Assembly: GCA_036496805.1 (NCBI GenBank)
Contig: DASXKN010000012.1
Location: 1 to 64,000 of the forward strand
Length of the DNA stretch: 64,000 nucleotides
Direction: 5' to 3'
Source of the DNA: SZAS-103 sp036496805
GTDB taxonomy: Bacteria > Pseudomonadota > Gammaproteobacteria > Xanthomonadales > Xanthomonadaceae
Shown here: piece after piece, positions 1 through 7,412 of the stretch
Numbering within the stretch: the stretch's first letter is position 1
Layout: each line of letters begins with the position of its first letter
The notes under the pieces: model-generated
What the model was told of the DNA's origin: nothing
The model's input: the letters and a program-made list of their open reading frames with translations, nothing else
The model's database searches: none
Translations under genes and position numbers: made by a program

Positions 1-134
1 TGCCGAGAGAGCCGACACCTGGAAGTGCAAGCCACGAGCGCAATGCGAACCCAACAATGAGCGAAGCAGACGTTACGGAGCAGAGCGGTGCACAGATGTA
101 ACCGACAGCTATGCCTTGGCTCTGTGAGGATCAA
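1..134. other. Partial second integron cassette, no gene visible
   Basis: This stretch lies beyond the attC site, so by the layout it should be the start of the next cassette read leftward. I see no convincing reading frame in it. A core-like heptamer ACCCAAC at 49-55 resembles another recombination core, but no partner heptamer or stem could be found. It may be a truncated or non-coding cassette cut by the window edge. Confidence 0.35.
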
Positions 135-228
135 GCCCAACGCCTAAGCTAAGCGGCCGTGCGGGCCGGGATGTGTGATTGCGCGGGAAACTTCATCCCG
201 CACGGTCCGCTTGAGCGCATAGTTAGGC
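135..228 (-). other. attC recombination site of an integron cassette
   Basis: Read on the minus strand the site starts with GCCTAAC (222-228) and ends with GTTGGGC (135-141), matching the RYYYAAC and GTTRRRY attC core consensus. Between them is a long imperfect palindrome: AAGCGG (151-156) and CCGTGCGGG (157-165) pair with CCCGCACGG (197-205) and CCGCTT (207-212). T206 is left bulged, like the extrahelical bases that direct strand choice in attC folding. It lies just downstream of two leftward genes, as expected for the 3' end of a cassette. Confidence 0.87.
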
Positions 229-239
229 GCAACTACCGA

Positions 240-515
240 TCAGGTTTCTTTGCACGATTTTGTGATGCGTAGGAATATCGGCGCGTCGCCTTTGTGAGAG
301 CCAATGCATACCTGCCACTTAGAGCCGCATTCGCTCCATAGTGGAGTGATGGCGAGCTCGCCGTTGCCATGCCAATCCGCATCTAAGACGAGATAGGGTG
401 GCTCCACGTGCGCATTGATGCAGCCACATACTGGGCAGAACAGGTTGCGCTGTTCACTTCCCACGGAAAGGCGATCTTTGGAGATGATGGGAAGGATGTC
501 CTTTTCTTCTTTCAT
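240..515 (-). CDS. Cassette-encoded hypothetical protein with cysteine pairs
   Basis: This is a 91-residue protein of unknown function, the second gene of the first cassette, ending 12 bases before the attC. I chose the ATG at 515 because GAGG stands seven bases upstream. The frame stays open to 599 but would then overlap the preceding gene. A CPVCGC motif near residues 27-32 and a later ECGSKWQVC stretch suggest a small zinc-ribbon-like fold. The rest is soluble and mixed in character. No homologue is recognised, and a role in defence is only a guess from the cassette setting. Confidence 0.6.
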   Translation of the reverse strand: MKEEKDILPIISKDRLSVGSEQRNLFCPVCGCINAHVEPPYLVLDADWHGNGELAITPLWSECGSKWQVCIGSHKGDAPIFLRITKSCKET

Positions 516-543
516 TGTGACCTCGATGGCATGATGCGACCTT

Positions 544-792
544 CTAGCACTTAGTTGGATCTTTTTCACAAGCAGCGCGCGCCTCTCTCGCGCGTTCAAT
601 TGCTCTATCCGCCATTTCTACGGTTTTCTGGGTTTCCTGGCGCATCTCTTTCGCCTCCTCACGTCCTTGGACAAATTGGTAGACGATGAATCCGAGGATG
701 CTCACGATGGCAACTGTAATCAAGAGCGCCTTAAGGACGCCTATGTTGGTCGAGTTATCAGGCGAGAGTGGTGGCGGCGAGTTACTCGGCAA
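544..792 (-). CDS. Cassette-encoded small membrane protein with coiled coil
   Basis: This is an 82-residue protein of unknown function, first gene of the cassette, starting about 40 bases from the attI core. The start is a TTG at 792, supported by GGGAG eight bases upstream. A proline-rich N-terminus is followed by one hydrophobic segment (about residues 19-40). A highly charged region rich in Glu, Arg and Ala then probably forms a coiled coil, ending in two cysteines. It is likely an inner-membrane protein with a cytoplasmic or periplasmic helix. Cassette-borne genes near attI are usually expressed from a promoter in or near intI. Confidence 0.6.
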   Translation of the reverse strand: MPSNSPPPLSPDNSTNIGVLKALLITVAIVSILGFIVYQFVQGREEAKEMRQETQKTVEMADRAIERAREARAACEKDPTKC

Positions 793-832
793 GGTCTATT
801 CTCCCTTCAGCTTTTCGGAAACGTCACATGAA

Positions 833-855
833 GCCTAACTACTATTCGGTTTGAG
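833..855. other. attI-like primary integration site
   Basis: GCCTAAC at 833-839 is a canonical core (GTTAGGC on the cassette-reading strand). A degenerate inverted partner, GTTTGAG, lies at 849-855, forming the simple paired site expected of attI. It lies between the rightward integrase gene and the first leftward cassette, exactly where attI belongs. Two direct copies of CTAGTYTTGCA at 964-974 and 977-987 lie further toward intI and might be accessory integrase sites. That last point is inference. Confidence 0.65.
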
Positions 856-1011
856 GAATAGGTTTCATTGCGGGATCTAGTCCGTGCGTCTAGTACGACG
901 AATCACAAGAGGTCATGTAGGAAAAACCCTACGCAGATAACCACTTGCCGCCGATCGCGCAGTCTAGTTTTGCAGCCTAGTCTTGCAACAATTCCCGAAC
1001 GCTGCCCGACC

Positions 1012-2028
1012 ATGACCCAATCCTCCCATCCCGCGGGCCGGAGAACAACCAGCGGGTGTGCTCCCGAAGCTCCGTCACTGCTTGACCAATTGCGGGGAAG
1101 GATGCGTCGGCTGGGTATGTCCCTCCGGACCGAGGAGGCCTATGTCGGCTGGGTGCGACGTTTCATCCTGGCCAGTGGCAAACGGCATCCACGCGAGACG
1201 GGCGCGCGCGAGGTCGAGGCGTTCCTCACCCTGTTGGCGACCCGCGACCACGTCGCGGCCTCGACCCAGAACCAGGCCCTTTCTGCGCTGCTGTTCCTGT
1301 ATCGCGAAGTGCTGGGCCAGGAGCTTCCATGGATGGACGACATCCATCGGGCGAAGCGACCGAAGCGGCTGCCGACGGTACTCACCCGCGATGAGGTCGC
1401 GGGGCTTCTGGGGCAGATGACGGGCGCGACCTGGCTGATGGCGGCGTTGCTCTACGGATCGGGCTTGCGGTTGATGGAATGCGTTCGTCTGCGCGTGCAG
1501 GACGTCGACTTTGAGCGTCGAGAAATCACCGTTCGTCAGGGCAAGGGAGGCAAGGACCGACGCACGATGCTTCCCGATATGGCGGTGGAACCTTTGCGTG
1601 CCCAGCTCGTCGACGCTCGGCGCATCCACCGGCGGGATCTTGCCGCCGGGCTTGGTGCGGTCTGGCTGCCAGATGCATTGGACCGCAAGTACCGGCAGGC
1701 TGCCTGCGAATGGATCTGGCAATACGTTTTCCCTGCGGGCACTCGCAGCGTCGACCCGCGCACCGGTAGCGAGCGTCGACACCACGTCGACGAATCGGTG
1801 CTGCAACGCGCCGTCAAGGCTGCAGTGCGGCGTACGCGCATCGAAAAACCCGCGACCTGCCACACGCTGCGCCACAGCTTCGCGACGCATCTGCTCGAGG
1901 CGGGCTACGACATCCGCACCGTGCAGGAATTGCTGGGCCACAAGGACGTGGCGACCACCCAGATCTATACCCACGTCCTCAACCGCGGTGGGCGAGGAGT
2001 CTTCAGCCCGCTCGACAGGGCGGGCTGA
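1012..2028 (+). CDS. intI: Integron integrase (tyrosine recombinase)
   Basis: IntI catalyses recombination between attI and single-stranded folded attC sites to capture and reorder cassettes. From ATG 1012 the product is 338 residues, the usual IntI size. The frame is open back to a TTG at 868, but the extra 48 residues look non-coding. The catalytic set is complete: Arg153, His284, Arg287, His310 and Tyr319. The IntI-specific extra helix is present around residues 222-242 (DALDRKYRQAACEWIWQYVF), which separates it from XerC/D. The gene appears intact and faces away from the cassettes. No clear LexA box was found upstream. Confidence 0.93.
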   Translation: MTQSSHPAGRRTTSGCAPEAPSLLDQLRGRMRRLGMSLRTEEAYVGWVRRFILASGKRHPRETGAREVEAFLTLLATRDHVAASTQNQALSALLFLYREVLGQELPWMDDIHRAKRPKRLPTVLTRDEVAGLLGQMTGATWLMAALLYGSGLRLMECVRLRVQDVDFERREITVRQGKGGKDRRTMLPDMAVEPLRAQLVDARRIHRRDLAAGLGAVWLPDALDRKYRQAACEWIWQYVFPAGTRSVDPRTGSERRHHVDESVLQRAVKAAVRRTRIEKPATCHTLRHSFATHLLEAGYDIRTVQELLGHKDVATTQIYTHVLNRGGRGVFSPLDRAG

Positions 2029-2090
2029 CGCGCGGCACTGCCGCGCGAGCGCCGGAATGGGGGCATTGGCCCACTCGACAGGGCGGGCTG
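2011..2090 (+). repeat. 17-bp direct repeat at the intI 3' end
   Basis: CTCGACAGGGCGGGCTG occurs at 2011-2027, inside the last codons of intI, and again at 2074-2090, just downstream. The offset of 63 bases suggests a short duplication or slippage. The rest of the 275-base gap up to the peptidase start (2029-2303) shows no gene I would support. A 68-codon frame starting at 2101 has no ribosome site and overlaps the next gene. Confidence 0.6.
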
Positions 2091-2303
2091 GCGTGCCAGC
2101 ATGAGTACCGGGCGGCCACGCTGGACGGGACCAGGTGGCGTGCCGAAAGGGCCGTGTGGGCATGGATCCTGCAACTGCGCAGCGGTGACCGCGATGGCCG
2201 AGCGGGTTATCTTTGTGTCCGGGCCGGCCCATGGGGATGCGCCGGATGGAATGTGCCGGGAACGCGCGATGGCCGCGCCCTGTCTTGTGCGGAGATTTCG
2301 AGC

Positions 2304-4778
2304 TTGAAACGCCTGCTGTGTCTCGCGGTACTGCTGCTGTGCGTCCTCGCTCCGTGCGCGGAGGCGTCGATGCGCGAGGTCAAGCCGGGAAGCGTGCCGG
2401 TCCTCGCGCCCGACGAGGGGCTGCTCGTCGTCAGCGTGTCTTCGTCGGAATCGTTCAGCACGCTCGAGATCAGCCGGGACGGGAAGTTCCTCGGCGGCGA
2501 TGCCATCGCGGGCGTCGGCAAGGGAAGGCTGGAGCGGCTGTTCGTCGCCACCGAGGGCGATTACCACTGGAGCCGGATCGATTACCCGTACCGCTACTAC
2601 CCGCTCGACGACGACAAGGAATTCCACTTCCACGTCAAGCATGGCGTGATCAACTATCCAGGCGAACTCGTGTACCGGCCGCGGAACCAGTCGCGGGCGG
2701 ACATCCACATCGCCAATCGCGGGCTGCGGGCGATCGACTGGCTGCGCGCGAAGTATCCGGACCTCTATGCGAAGTTCGCCTTCGAATACGGCGGCCACTA
2801 CGCCGACTCGTTTCCCGCGTTCTACCGCAAGGAACGGGAGGCGCAACCCACGCGCACGGATGCCGATCTGGACCGGACCCTCCCGTTGCCCGATCCGGGC
2901 AAGCTGCCGATTCCCGTCGCCGATCTCTGGCCGAAGACGCACATCCACAGGCTGGCCATCAGCCCCGGCGGGGACATGCTCGCCGAGGCGACCTACGGCG
3001 ACGCTTCCCACCTCGACCTGATCGATCTGCGGTCCTATCTCTCGGTGCCCCTGGTCTCCTCGAACCGCGGTTATGTCGATGACGTGGACTGGCTGGGCAA
3101 GGACATCCTCGCCGTCAGTTACGTCGATTCGGACGCCGATCCGCCATGGATCTACGTGTTCCGGATCGGCGCCGCGGATGCGAAGGGGCGCCGCTCCGCC
3201 AGCCAGAGCCTGCTCTCGCATCGCGGATGGGTCCTCGGGACGTCGAAGGCATATCCCGACCATGTACTGGTCGAAAGCTGGAGCGATGGTGGCGACCTGC
3301 AAGTCCACGCCGTAGATATCGGGCCGGATGCGAAAACGTCCGATCCTTCGCAGTTCTGGCGGCCGACCCGGATCGACCGTGGATTTTCCGGCGCGCGCGG
3401 ATGGTTCGTCGACGGCAACGGCGAGCTGCGCGGGGTGCTCGCGTACAAGGACAAGCAGCTCTGGCTCTACTACGGATCGGGCGGACACTACGAGCCGGTC
3501 TTCAAGGTGTCCGACTTCAATGTCGCCACGATGTCGGCCGACGGCAGCCGGTTCTACGGCATGAGCGACAAGGACCGTGGCCAGACCGACCTGGTGGAGC
3601 TGGATCCGGCGACGGGCAAGCTTTCCACGCTCTACAGCAAGCCGGGCATCGACATGGAGGGCGCCGTGTTCGATTCCCGCAACAAGATCGCGGGGGCGTA
3701 CTACCACAGCAACGGCGTGCGCGTGGTCGACTACTTCGACGACGCGGAGCGCAACACCGCGGCGCGCATCGCCAAGGCCTTTCCCGGGATGACCACGATG
3801 ATCATCGATCGCGACGAGTCGGCGACCCAGGTCGTCGTCGCGGTCGAGCGCAGCGACCAGGCGGCGCGCTATTACCACGTCGACCTGGCCCATTCGGCCG
3901 CCACGCTGATCGACGAGGCGAAGCCGGCGCTGGCCTCGAAGAAGCTCGCAGCGGCGCGGTTGATCGAGGTCGCCGCGGCCGACGGAACCCGGATCGAGGC
4001 CTACCTGACCCTGCCCGTGGACGCTGCCGGAAAGGCGCCCCTGGTGGTCTTCCCGCACGGCGGCCCGATCGGCATCCGCGACAGCCTGGAATTCGATCCG
4101 TCGGTGCAGCTCTTCGCCTCGATGGGCTATGCCGTGCTGCAGGTGAACTACCGCGGTTCGGGTGGTTTCGGACGCCAGTTCCGCGAAGCGGGGGAGCGCC
4201 ACTACGGCGGGTTGATCGAGGACGACATCGACGCCGCGACGCGCGCCGTGATCAAGGACTATCCGGTCGACGCCTCGCGCATGTGCGCGGTCGGCGCGAG
4301 TTACGGGGGCTATTCCGCGCTGGTTTCGGCGATCCGCTGGCCGGAGCGGTTCCGCTGCGTCGTGTCGATATCGGGGGTGAGCGACCAGTTGCTGATGTTC
4401 ACGGCCAGCGATTCCACCCGGACGGCGAATGACAGGGCGGACGTGGAAAAGATCATCGGCAATCCTGCGACCGACGAGGCCAGGATGCGGGAATTCTCGC
4501 CGCTGTATCGATACAGGGAACTGAAGGTTCCGGTGATGCTCGCGCACGGCACCGAGGACCAGCGCGTCGACTACGAGCACAGCCGGAGGCTGGTGCGCAT
4601 GCTCAACCTGGCCGGCCATCCGCCGGTGATGCTCTCGCTCGTGGGCGAGGGGCATGGCGGCTTCGACTCCGCGAACGAACTGGTGCTCTGGAAGGCCGTC
4701 GCCGGCTTCCTCCGCGAATACCTGGATCCGCCGGTGGCGAAGATGGTTCCGGCGCCGGCGGCGCCGGCTACCCATTGA
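2304..4778 (+). CDS. Secreted S9 prolyl oligopeptidase-family peptidase
   Basis: This is a serine peptidase of the S9 family, cleaving peptides, often after proline or alanine, probably in the periplasm. I start it at TTG 2304, preceded by GGAG nine bases upstream. This places a good signal peptide (LKRLLCLAVLLLCVLAPCAEA) at the N-terminus of an 824-residue protein; the frame is open back to 2154. A long variable propeller-like part precedes the alpha/beta hydrolase domain. The triad is visible as Ser666 in GASYGG, Asp752 in HGTEDQRV and His784 in GEGHGG. It stands alone, converging with the phzF-like gene. Confidence 0.88.
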   Translation: MKRLLCLAVLLLCVLAPCAEASMREVKPGSVPVLAPDEGLLVVSVSSSESFSTLEISRDGKFLGGDAIAGVGKGRLERLFVATEGDYHWSRIDYPYRYYPLDDDKEFHFHVKHGVINYPGELVYRPRNQSRADIHIANRGLRAIDWLRAKYPDLYAKFAFEYGGHYADSFPAFYRKEREAQPTRTDADLDRTLPLPDPGKLPIPVADLWPKTHIHRLAISPGGDMLAEATYGDASHLDLIDLRSYLSVPLVSSNRGYVDDVDWLGKDILAVSYVDSDADPPWIYVFRIGAADAKGRRSASQSLLSHRGWVLGTSKAYPDHVLVESWSDGGDLQVHAVDIGPDAKTSDPSQFWRPTRIDRGFSGARGWFVDGNGELRGVLAYKDKQLWLYYGSGGHYEPVFKVSDFNVATMSADGSRFYGMSDKDRGQTDLVELDPATGKLSTLYSKPGIDMEGAVFDSRNKIAGAYYHSNGVRVVDYFDDAERNTAARIAKAFPGMTTMIIDRDESATQVVVAVERSDQAARYYHVDLAHSAATLIDEAKPALASKKLAAARLIEVAAADGTRIEAYLTLPVDAAGKAPLVVFPHGGPIGIRDSLEFDPSVQLFASMGYAVLQVNYRGSGGFGRQFREAGERHYGGLIEDDIDAATRAVIKDYPVDASRMCAVGASYGGYSALVSAIRWPERFRCVVSISGVSDQLLMFTASDSTRTANDRADVEKIIGNPATDEARMREFSPLYRYRELKVPVMLAHGTEDQRVDYEHSRRLVRMLNLAGHPPVMLSLVGEGHGGFDSANELVLWKAVAGFLREYLDPPVAKMVPAPAAPATH

Positions 4779-4853
4779 TCCAACAACCTGGATTTCAACA
4801 ACCGAAGGTTGGTCGAACCGCAGAAGTGACGGGCAACAACAGGCCTGTGAACC

Positions 4854-5747
4854 TCAGCCGGGAAGGGTCGCAGGAGTGTTCCAGCGCGTCGTTCCCACGA
4901 CCACGGTCTGGGTGCGTCCGCCGACCCAGATCGCGTCGCCCTCGATGCGGATGCGGATGCGCGCGTCGCGGCCCATCTCGCGGCCCTGGCTGACGCGGTA
5001 GCCGCGCGCGAGCGGGCCGTCGGGTTCCTGCCAGGCGATGTAGGCGCCGATCAATCCGTTCGCGGCGCCGGAGGCGGGGTCCTCGACGATGCCCACGCCG
5101 GAAGGAAATGCGCGCACGACCAGTTCGTACTCGGGTCCGGAGCCGCGCGCGAACGCGCACAGGCCGAGGCTGTCGGTCGCCTTGGCGAGCGCGAGGATCG
5201 CGGCGTGGTCGGGATGCCAGTCGCGCAGTCCCGATTCGCTCGCGAACTCGGCCATCCACCAGCGCCGGCCGCCTTCGACGAAAGCCGGTGGCAGCCTGCC
5301 GAGCGCGAGTCCGCCGAGCACGTGGCGCAGCAGCGGTTCGTCGAGGCCGGTGTGGAGCACGCGCGCCGGCGGCGCCTGCACGAACACGCGGCGCAGCGCG
5401 CCTTCGCCTTCGACGCGCACCGGCAATAGGCCCGCCGCGCATTCCTGGATCAACTGGCCGTTGCCGGCGTGCACGCCGCCGAAGTCGAGCGCGGCATGCG
5501 CGCTGCCGATGCTGGGATGGCCGGCGAACGGAATCTCGCGCGTCGGCGTGAAGATGCGCACGCGATAGCTCGCTTTCGGCGTGGTCGGCGGCAGCAGGAA
5601 GGTGGTCTCGACGAGGTTGGTCCAGCCGGCGAAAGCCTGCATCGTCGCGGTGTCCCAGTTCTCCGCGCCGATCACCACGCCGAGCGGATTGCCGCCGCCG
5701 ATGTGGTCGGCGAAGACGTCCAGTTGCAGGTAGCGGATGTCGGTCAT
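4854..5747 (-). CDS. PhzF-family isomerase/epimerase
   Basis: A 297-residue protein of the PhzF/YddE fold, related to diaminopimelate epimerase. Members are isomerases, but the substrate cannot be told from sequence. Visible motifs are LDVFADHIGGGNPLGVV at the N-terminus, the TNLVETTF segment carrying the catalytic glutamate, GHPSIGSAHA, and EDPASGAANG near the C-terminus. The ATG at 5747 gives the family length; the frame extends upstream without homology. It is divergent from the glutathione S-transferase gene across 95 bases. A role in phenazine synthesis is not implied, since no phz genes are near. Confidence 0.88.
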   Translation of the reverse strand: MTDIRYLQLDVFADHIGGGNPLGVVIGAENWDTATMQAFAGWTNLVETTFLLPPTTPKASYRVRIFTPTREIPFAGHPSIGSAHAALDFGGVHAGNGQLIQECAAGLLPVRVEGEGALRRVFVQAPPARVLHTGLDEPLLRHVLGGLALGRLPPAFVEGGRRWWMAEFASESGLRDWHPDHAAILALAKATDSLGLCAFARGSGPEYELVVRAFPSGVGIVEDPASGAANGLIGAYIAWQEPDGPLARGYRVSQGREMGRDARIRIRIEGDAIWVGGRTQTVVVGTTRWNTPATLPG

Positions 5748-5842
5748 GGCGCGCGGCTCGTCGGGGTCGGACAGCGTGCCAGAAAACCGCCGCATGCGGA
5801 GTCCATGTAGCATTCCCGTCGGATCCGGATCGGAATCAGCAC

Positions 5843-6514
5843 ATGATCGTCGTGCATCACCTCGAGAACTCGCGCTCGCAGCGCGTGCTGTGGCTGCTGG
5901 AGGAGCTCGGGCAGCCGTACGGGATCGTCGAGTACCAGCGCGATCCGCAGACGCTGCTTGCGCCGCCTGCATTGAAAAAGGTGCATCCGCTCGGCAAGTC
6001 GCCGGTGATCGTGGATGGAGGCACGACCGTGGCCGAGTCGGGCGCGATCCTCGAATACCTCGTCGACACCTGCGGCAAGGGCAGCGGTCTCAAGCCGGCC
6101 GAAGGCACGCCCGAGCGCCTGCGCTACACCTACTGGATGCACTACGCGGAAGGCTCGGCGATGGCGCCGCTGCTGCTGGGACTGGTGTTCATGCGCCTGC
6201 CGAAGGCGCCGATGCCGTTCTTCATCAAGCCGGTGGTGAAGGGTTTGTCCGACAAGGTGCGCAGCAGTTACGTCGCGCCGCAGATCAAGCTGCACCTGGA
6301 CTGGATGGAATCCGAGCTGGGCAAGTCGGCGTGGTTCGCCGGCGATGCCTTCACCGCGGCCGACATCCAGATGAGCTATCCGGTCGAGGCCGCGAACCTG
6401 CGCGCCGGGCTCGATGGCCGCCCGCGGCTGGCGGACTGGCTCGCCCGCATCCACGCGCGCCCGGCGTACCAGCGCGCGCTGGAGAAAGGCGGCCCGCTGC
6501 ACGACTTCGACTGA
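5843..6514 (+). CDS. Glutathione S-transferase family protein
   Basis: A 223-residue cytosolic protein with an N-terminal thioredoxin-like glutathione-binding domain. HHLENSRSQRVLWLLEELG contains the usual catalytic serine region, and KSPVIVDGG and AESGAILEYL form the glutathione site. The rest is an all-helical C-terminal domain with the capping-box motif AADIQMSYP. The substrate is unknown; detoxification or thiol maintenance is the family role. The rhomboid gene follows by 18 bases and may be co-transcribed. Confidence 0.9.
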   Translation: MIVVHHLENSRSQRVLWLLEELGQPYGIVEYQRDPQTLLAPPALKKVHPLGKSPVIVDGGTTVAESGAILEYLVDTCGKGSGLKPAEGTPERLRYTYWMHYAEGSAMAPLLLGLVFMRLPKAPMPFFIKPVVKGLSDKVRSSYVAPQIKLHLDWMESELGKSAWFAGDAFTAADIQMSYPVEAANLRAGLDGRPRLADWLARIHARPAYQRALEKGGPLHDFD

Positions 6515-6532
6515 CCCACTTCTACCAAGCCC

Positions 6533-7153
6533 ATGATCGCCAGCTATTCCACCCTCATCCTGATCGCGCTCACCTGCGTGGTGTCGTTCGTCGCCTTCGA
6601 CAACGAGAAGCTGATGGCCAGCCTGATCTTCTGGCCGCCGGCGATCACGAAGAACCACGACTACTCGCGCCTGCTCACCTACGGCTTCGTGCACGCGAAC
6701 GGCATGCACCTGCTGTTCAACATGTTCACCCTGTATTTCTTCGGTCGTGCGATGGAGGGTTTCGTCGGCGAGCACCTGGGTATATACGGATTCGTCTTCT
6801 TCTACCTGTCGGCCCTGGTCGTCTCGATCCTGCCGACCTACCTGCGCCATCGCGAGGACGCGCAGTACCGCAGCCTGGGCGCATCCGGCGCGGTGTCGGC
6901 GGTGCTGTTCGCCTTCATCCTGCTGCGGCCATGGTCGACGATCCTGGTGTTCGCACTCCCGGTGCCGGCGATCGTGTACGCGGTCTTCTACCTGGGCTAC
7001 ACGATCTGGAGGGACCGCGTGCAGACCGATCGCGTGAACCACAGCGCGCATTTGTGGGGCGCGGTGTACGGGATCGTGTTCATGGTGCTGATGGATCCGC
7101 ACGTGATCGACGTGTTCTTCGACGAACTCGCCCACCCGCGTTTCGGGAGCTAG
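6533..7153 (+). CDS. Rhomboid family intramembrane serine protease
   Basis: A 206-residue polytopic inner-membrane protein of the rhomboid family, which cleaves transmembrane substrates within the bilayer. The catalytic dyad appears intact: Ser118 in LGASGAV and His173 in NHSAHLWGAVYG. The HxxxN motif of the oxyanion region is His59 and Asn63 (HLLFN). About six membrane segments can be traced. It follows the GST gene closely. Its physiological substrate cannot be predicted. Confidence 0.9.
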   Translation: MIASYSTLILIALTCVVSFVAFDNEKLMASLIFWPPAITKNHDYSRLLTYGFVHANGMHLLFNMFTLYFFGRAMEGFVGEHLGIYGFVFFYLSALVVSILPTYLRHREDAQYRSLGASGAVSAVLFAFILLRPWSTILVFALPVPAIVYAVFYLGYTIWRDRVQTDRVNHSAHLWGAVYGIVFMVLMDPHVIDVFFDELAHPRFGS

Positions 7154-7216
7154 ATGGCTGGCGCGCCATTGCGAAGAAAGCTTCGCATTCGGGTCGACTG
7201 TCCGTACCCGTCACGC

Positions 7217-7295
7217 CCGTTCTTGACGAGCTTTTCGAACCCACGACGGGCTTTCAACCGATCCGTCCATGGTTCGACAAGCTCACCACGAACGG
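7217..7295. repeat. REP-like inverted pair (dispersed palindromic element)
   Basis: A 31-base element at 7265-7295 differs at two positions from one at 26021-26051. It is an imperfect palindrome containing GGTTCGACARGCTCACC. A diverged copy in opposite orientation occupies 7217-7247 (about 24 of 31 positions agree), making an inverted pair. The segment lies in the gene-free interval 7154-7412 between converging genes. Such paired elements are typical REP/REPIN sequences. Confidence 0.6.
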
Positions 7296-7352
7296 GAAAC
7301 GGGAGCTCACGAACGGGAAACGGGAGCTCACGAACGGGAAGCGGGAGCTCAC
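7290..7352 (+). repeat. Three tandem copies of a 21-bp unit
   Basis: The unit GAACGGGAARCGGGAGCTCAC is repeated at 7290-7310, 7311-7331 and 7332-7352, with one G/A difference in the third copy. It starts inside the end of the dispersed palindromic element and seems to have grown from it. No gene overlaps it convincingly. Confidence 0.85.
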
Positions 7353-7412
7353 AACGAACGGATCCTGGGAAGGCTGACCTGGAATCGACAAGGGTTCCTC
7401 CAGGACGTCACG

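Larger units (their letters stand above)
135..839 (-). mobile_element. First integron gene cassette (two small ORFs plus attC)
   Basis: The segment is bounded by GTTAGGC at the attI side (minus strand, 833-839) and GTTGGGC at the attC end (135-141). Those are the two crossover points expected of an integrated cassette. It carries two leftward genes, pointing away from the rightward integrase, which is the normal geometry. Base composition is visibly more AT-rich than the rest of the window, consistent with acquired DNA. Confidence 0.75.

Noticed and set aside
1..134. Second complete attC site
   Set aside because: Only one core-like heptamer (49-55) is seen; no matching partner or long stem could be drawn.
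2101..2307. 68-codon frame between intI and the peptidase
   Set aside because: No ribosome site, composition typical of spurious frames and overlap with the peptidase start region.
1965..4775. 936-codon open frame on the minus strand opposite the S9 peptidase
   Set aside because: High-GC shadow of a real gene with intact catalytic motifs; its translation is Arg/His-rich without any family pattern or ribosome site.
4854..5747. Phenazine biosynthesis gene
   Set aside because: PhzF-family membership alone does not imply phenazine production, and no other phz genes are present.
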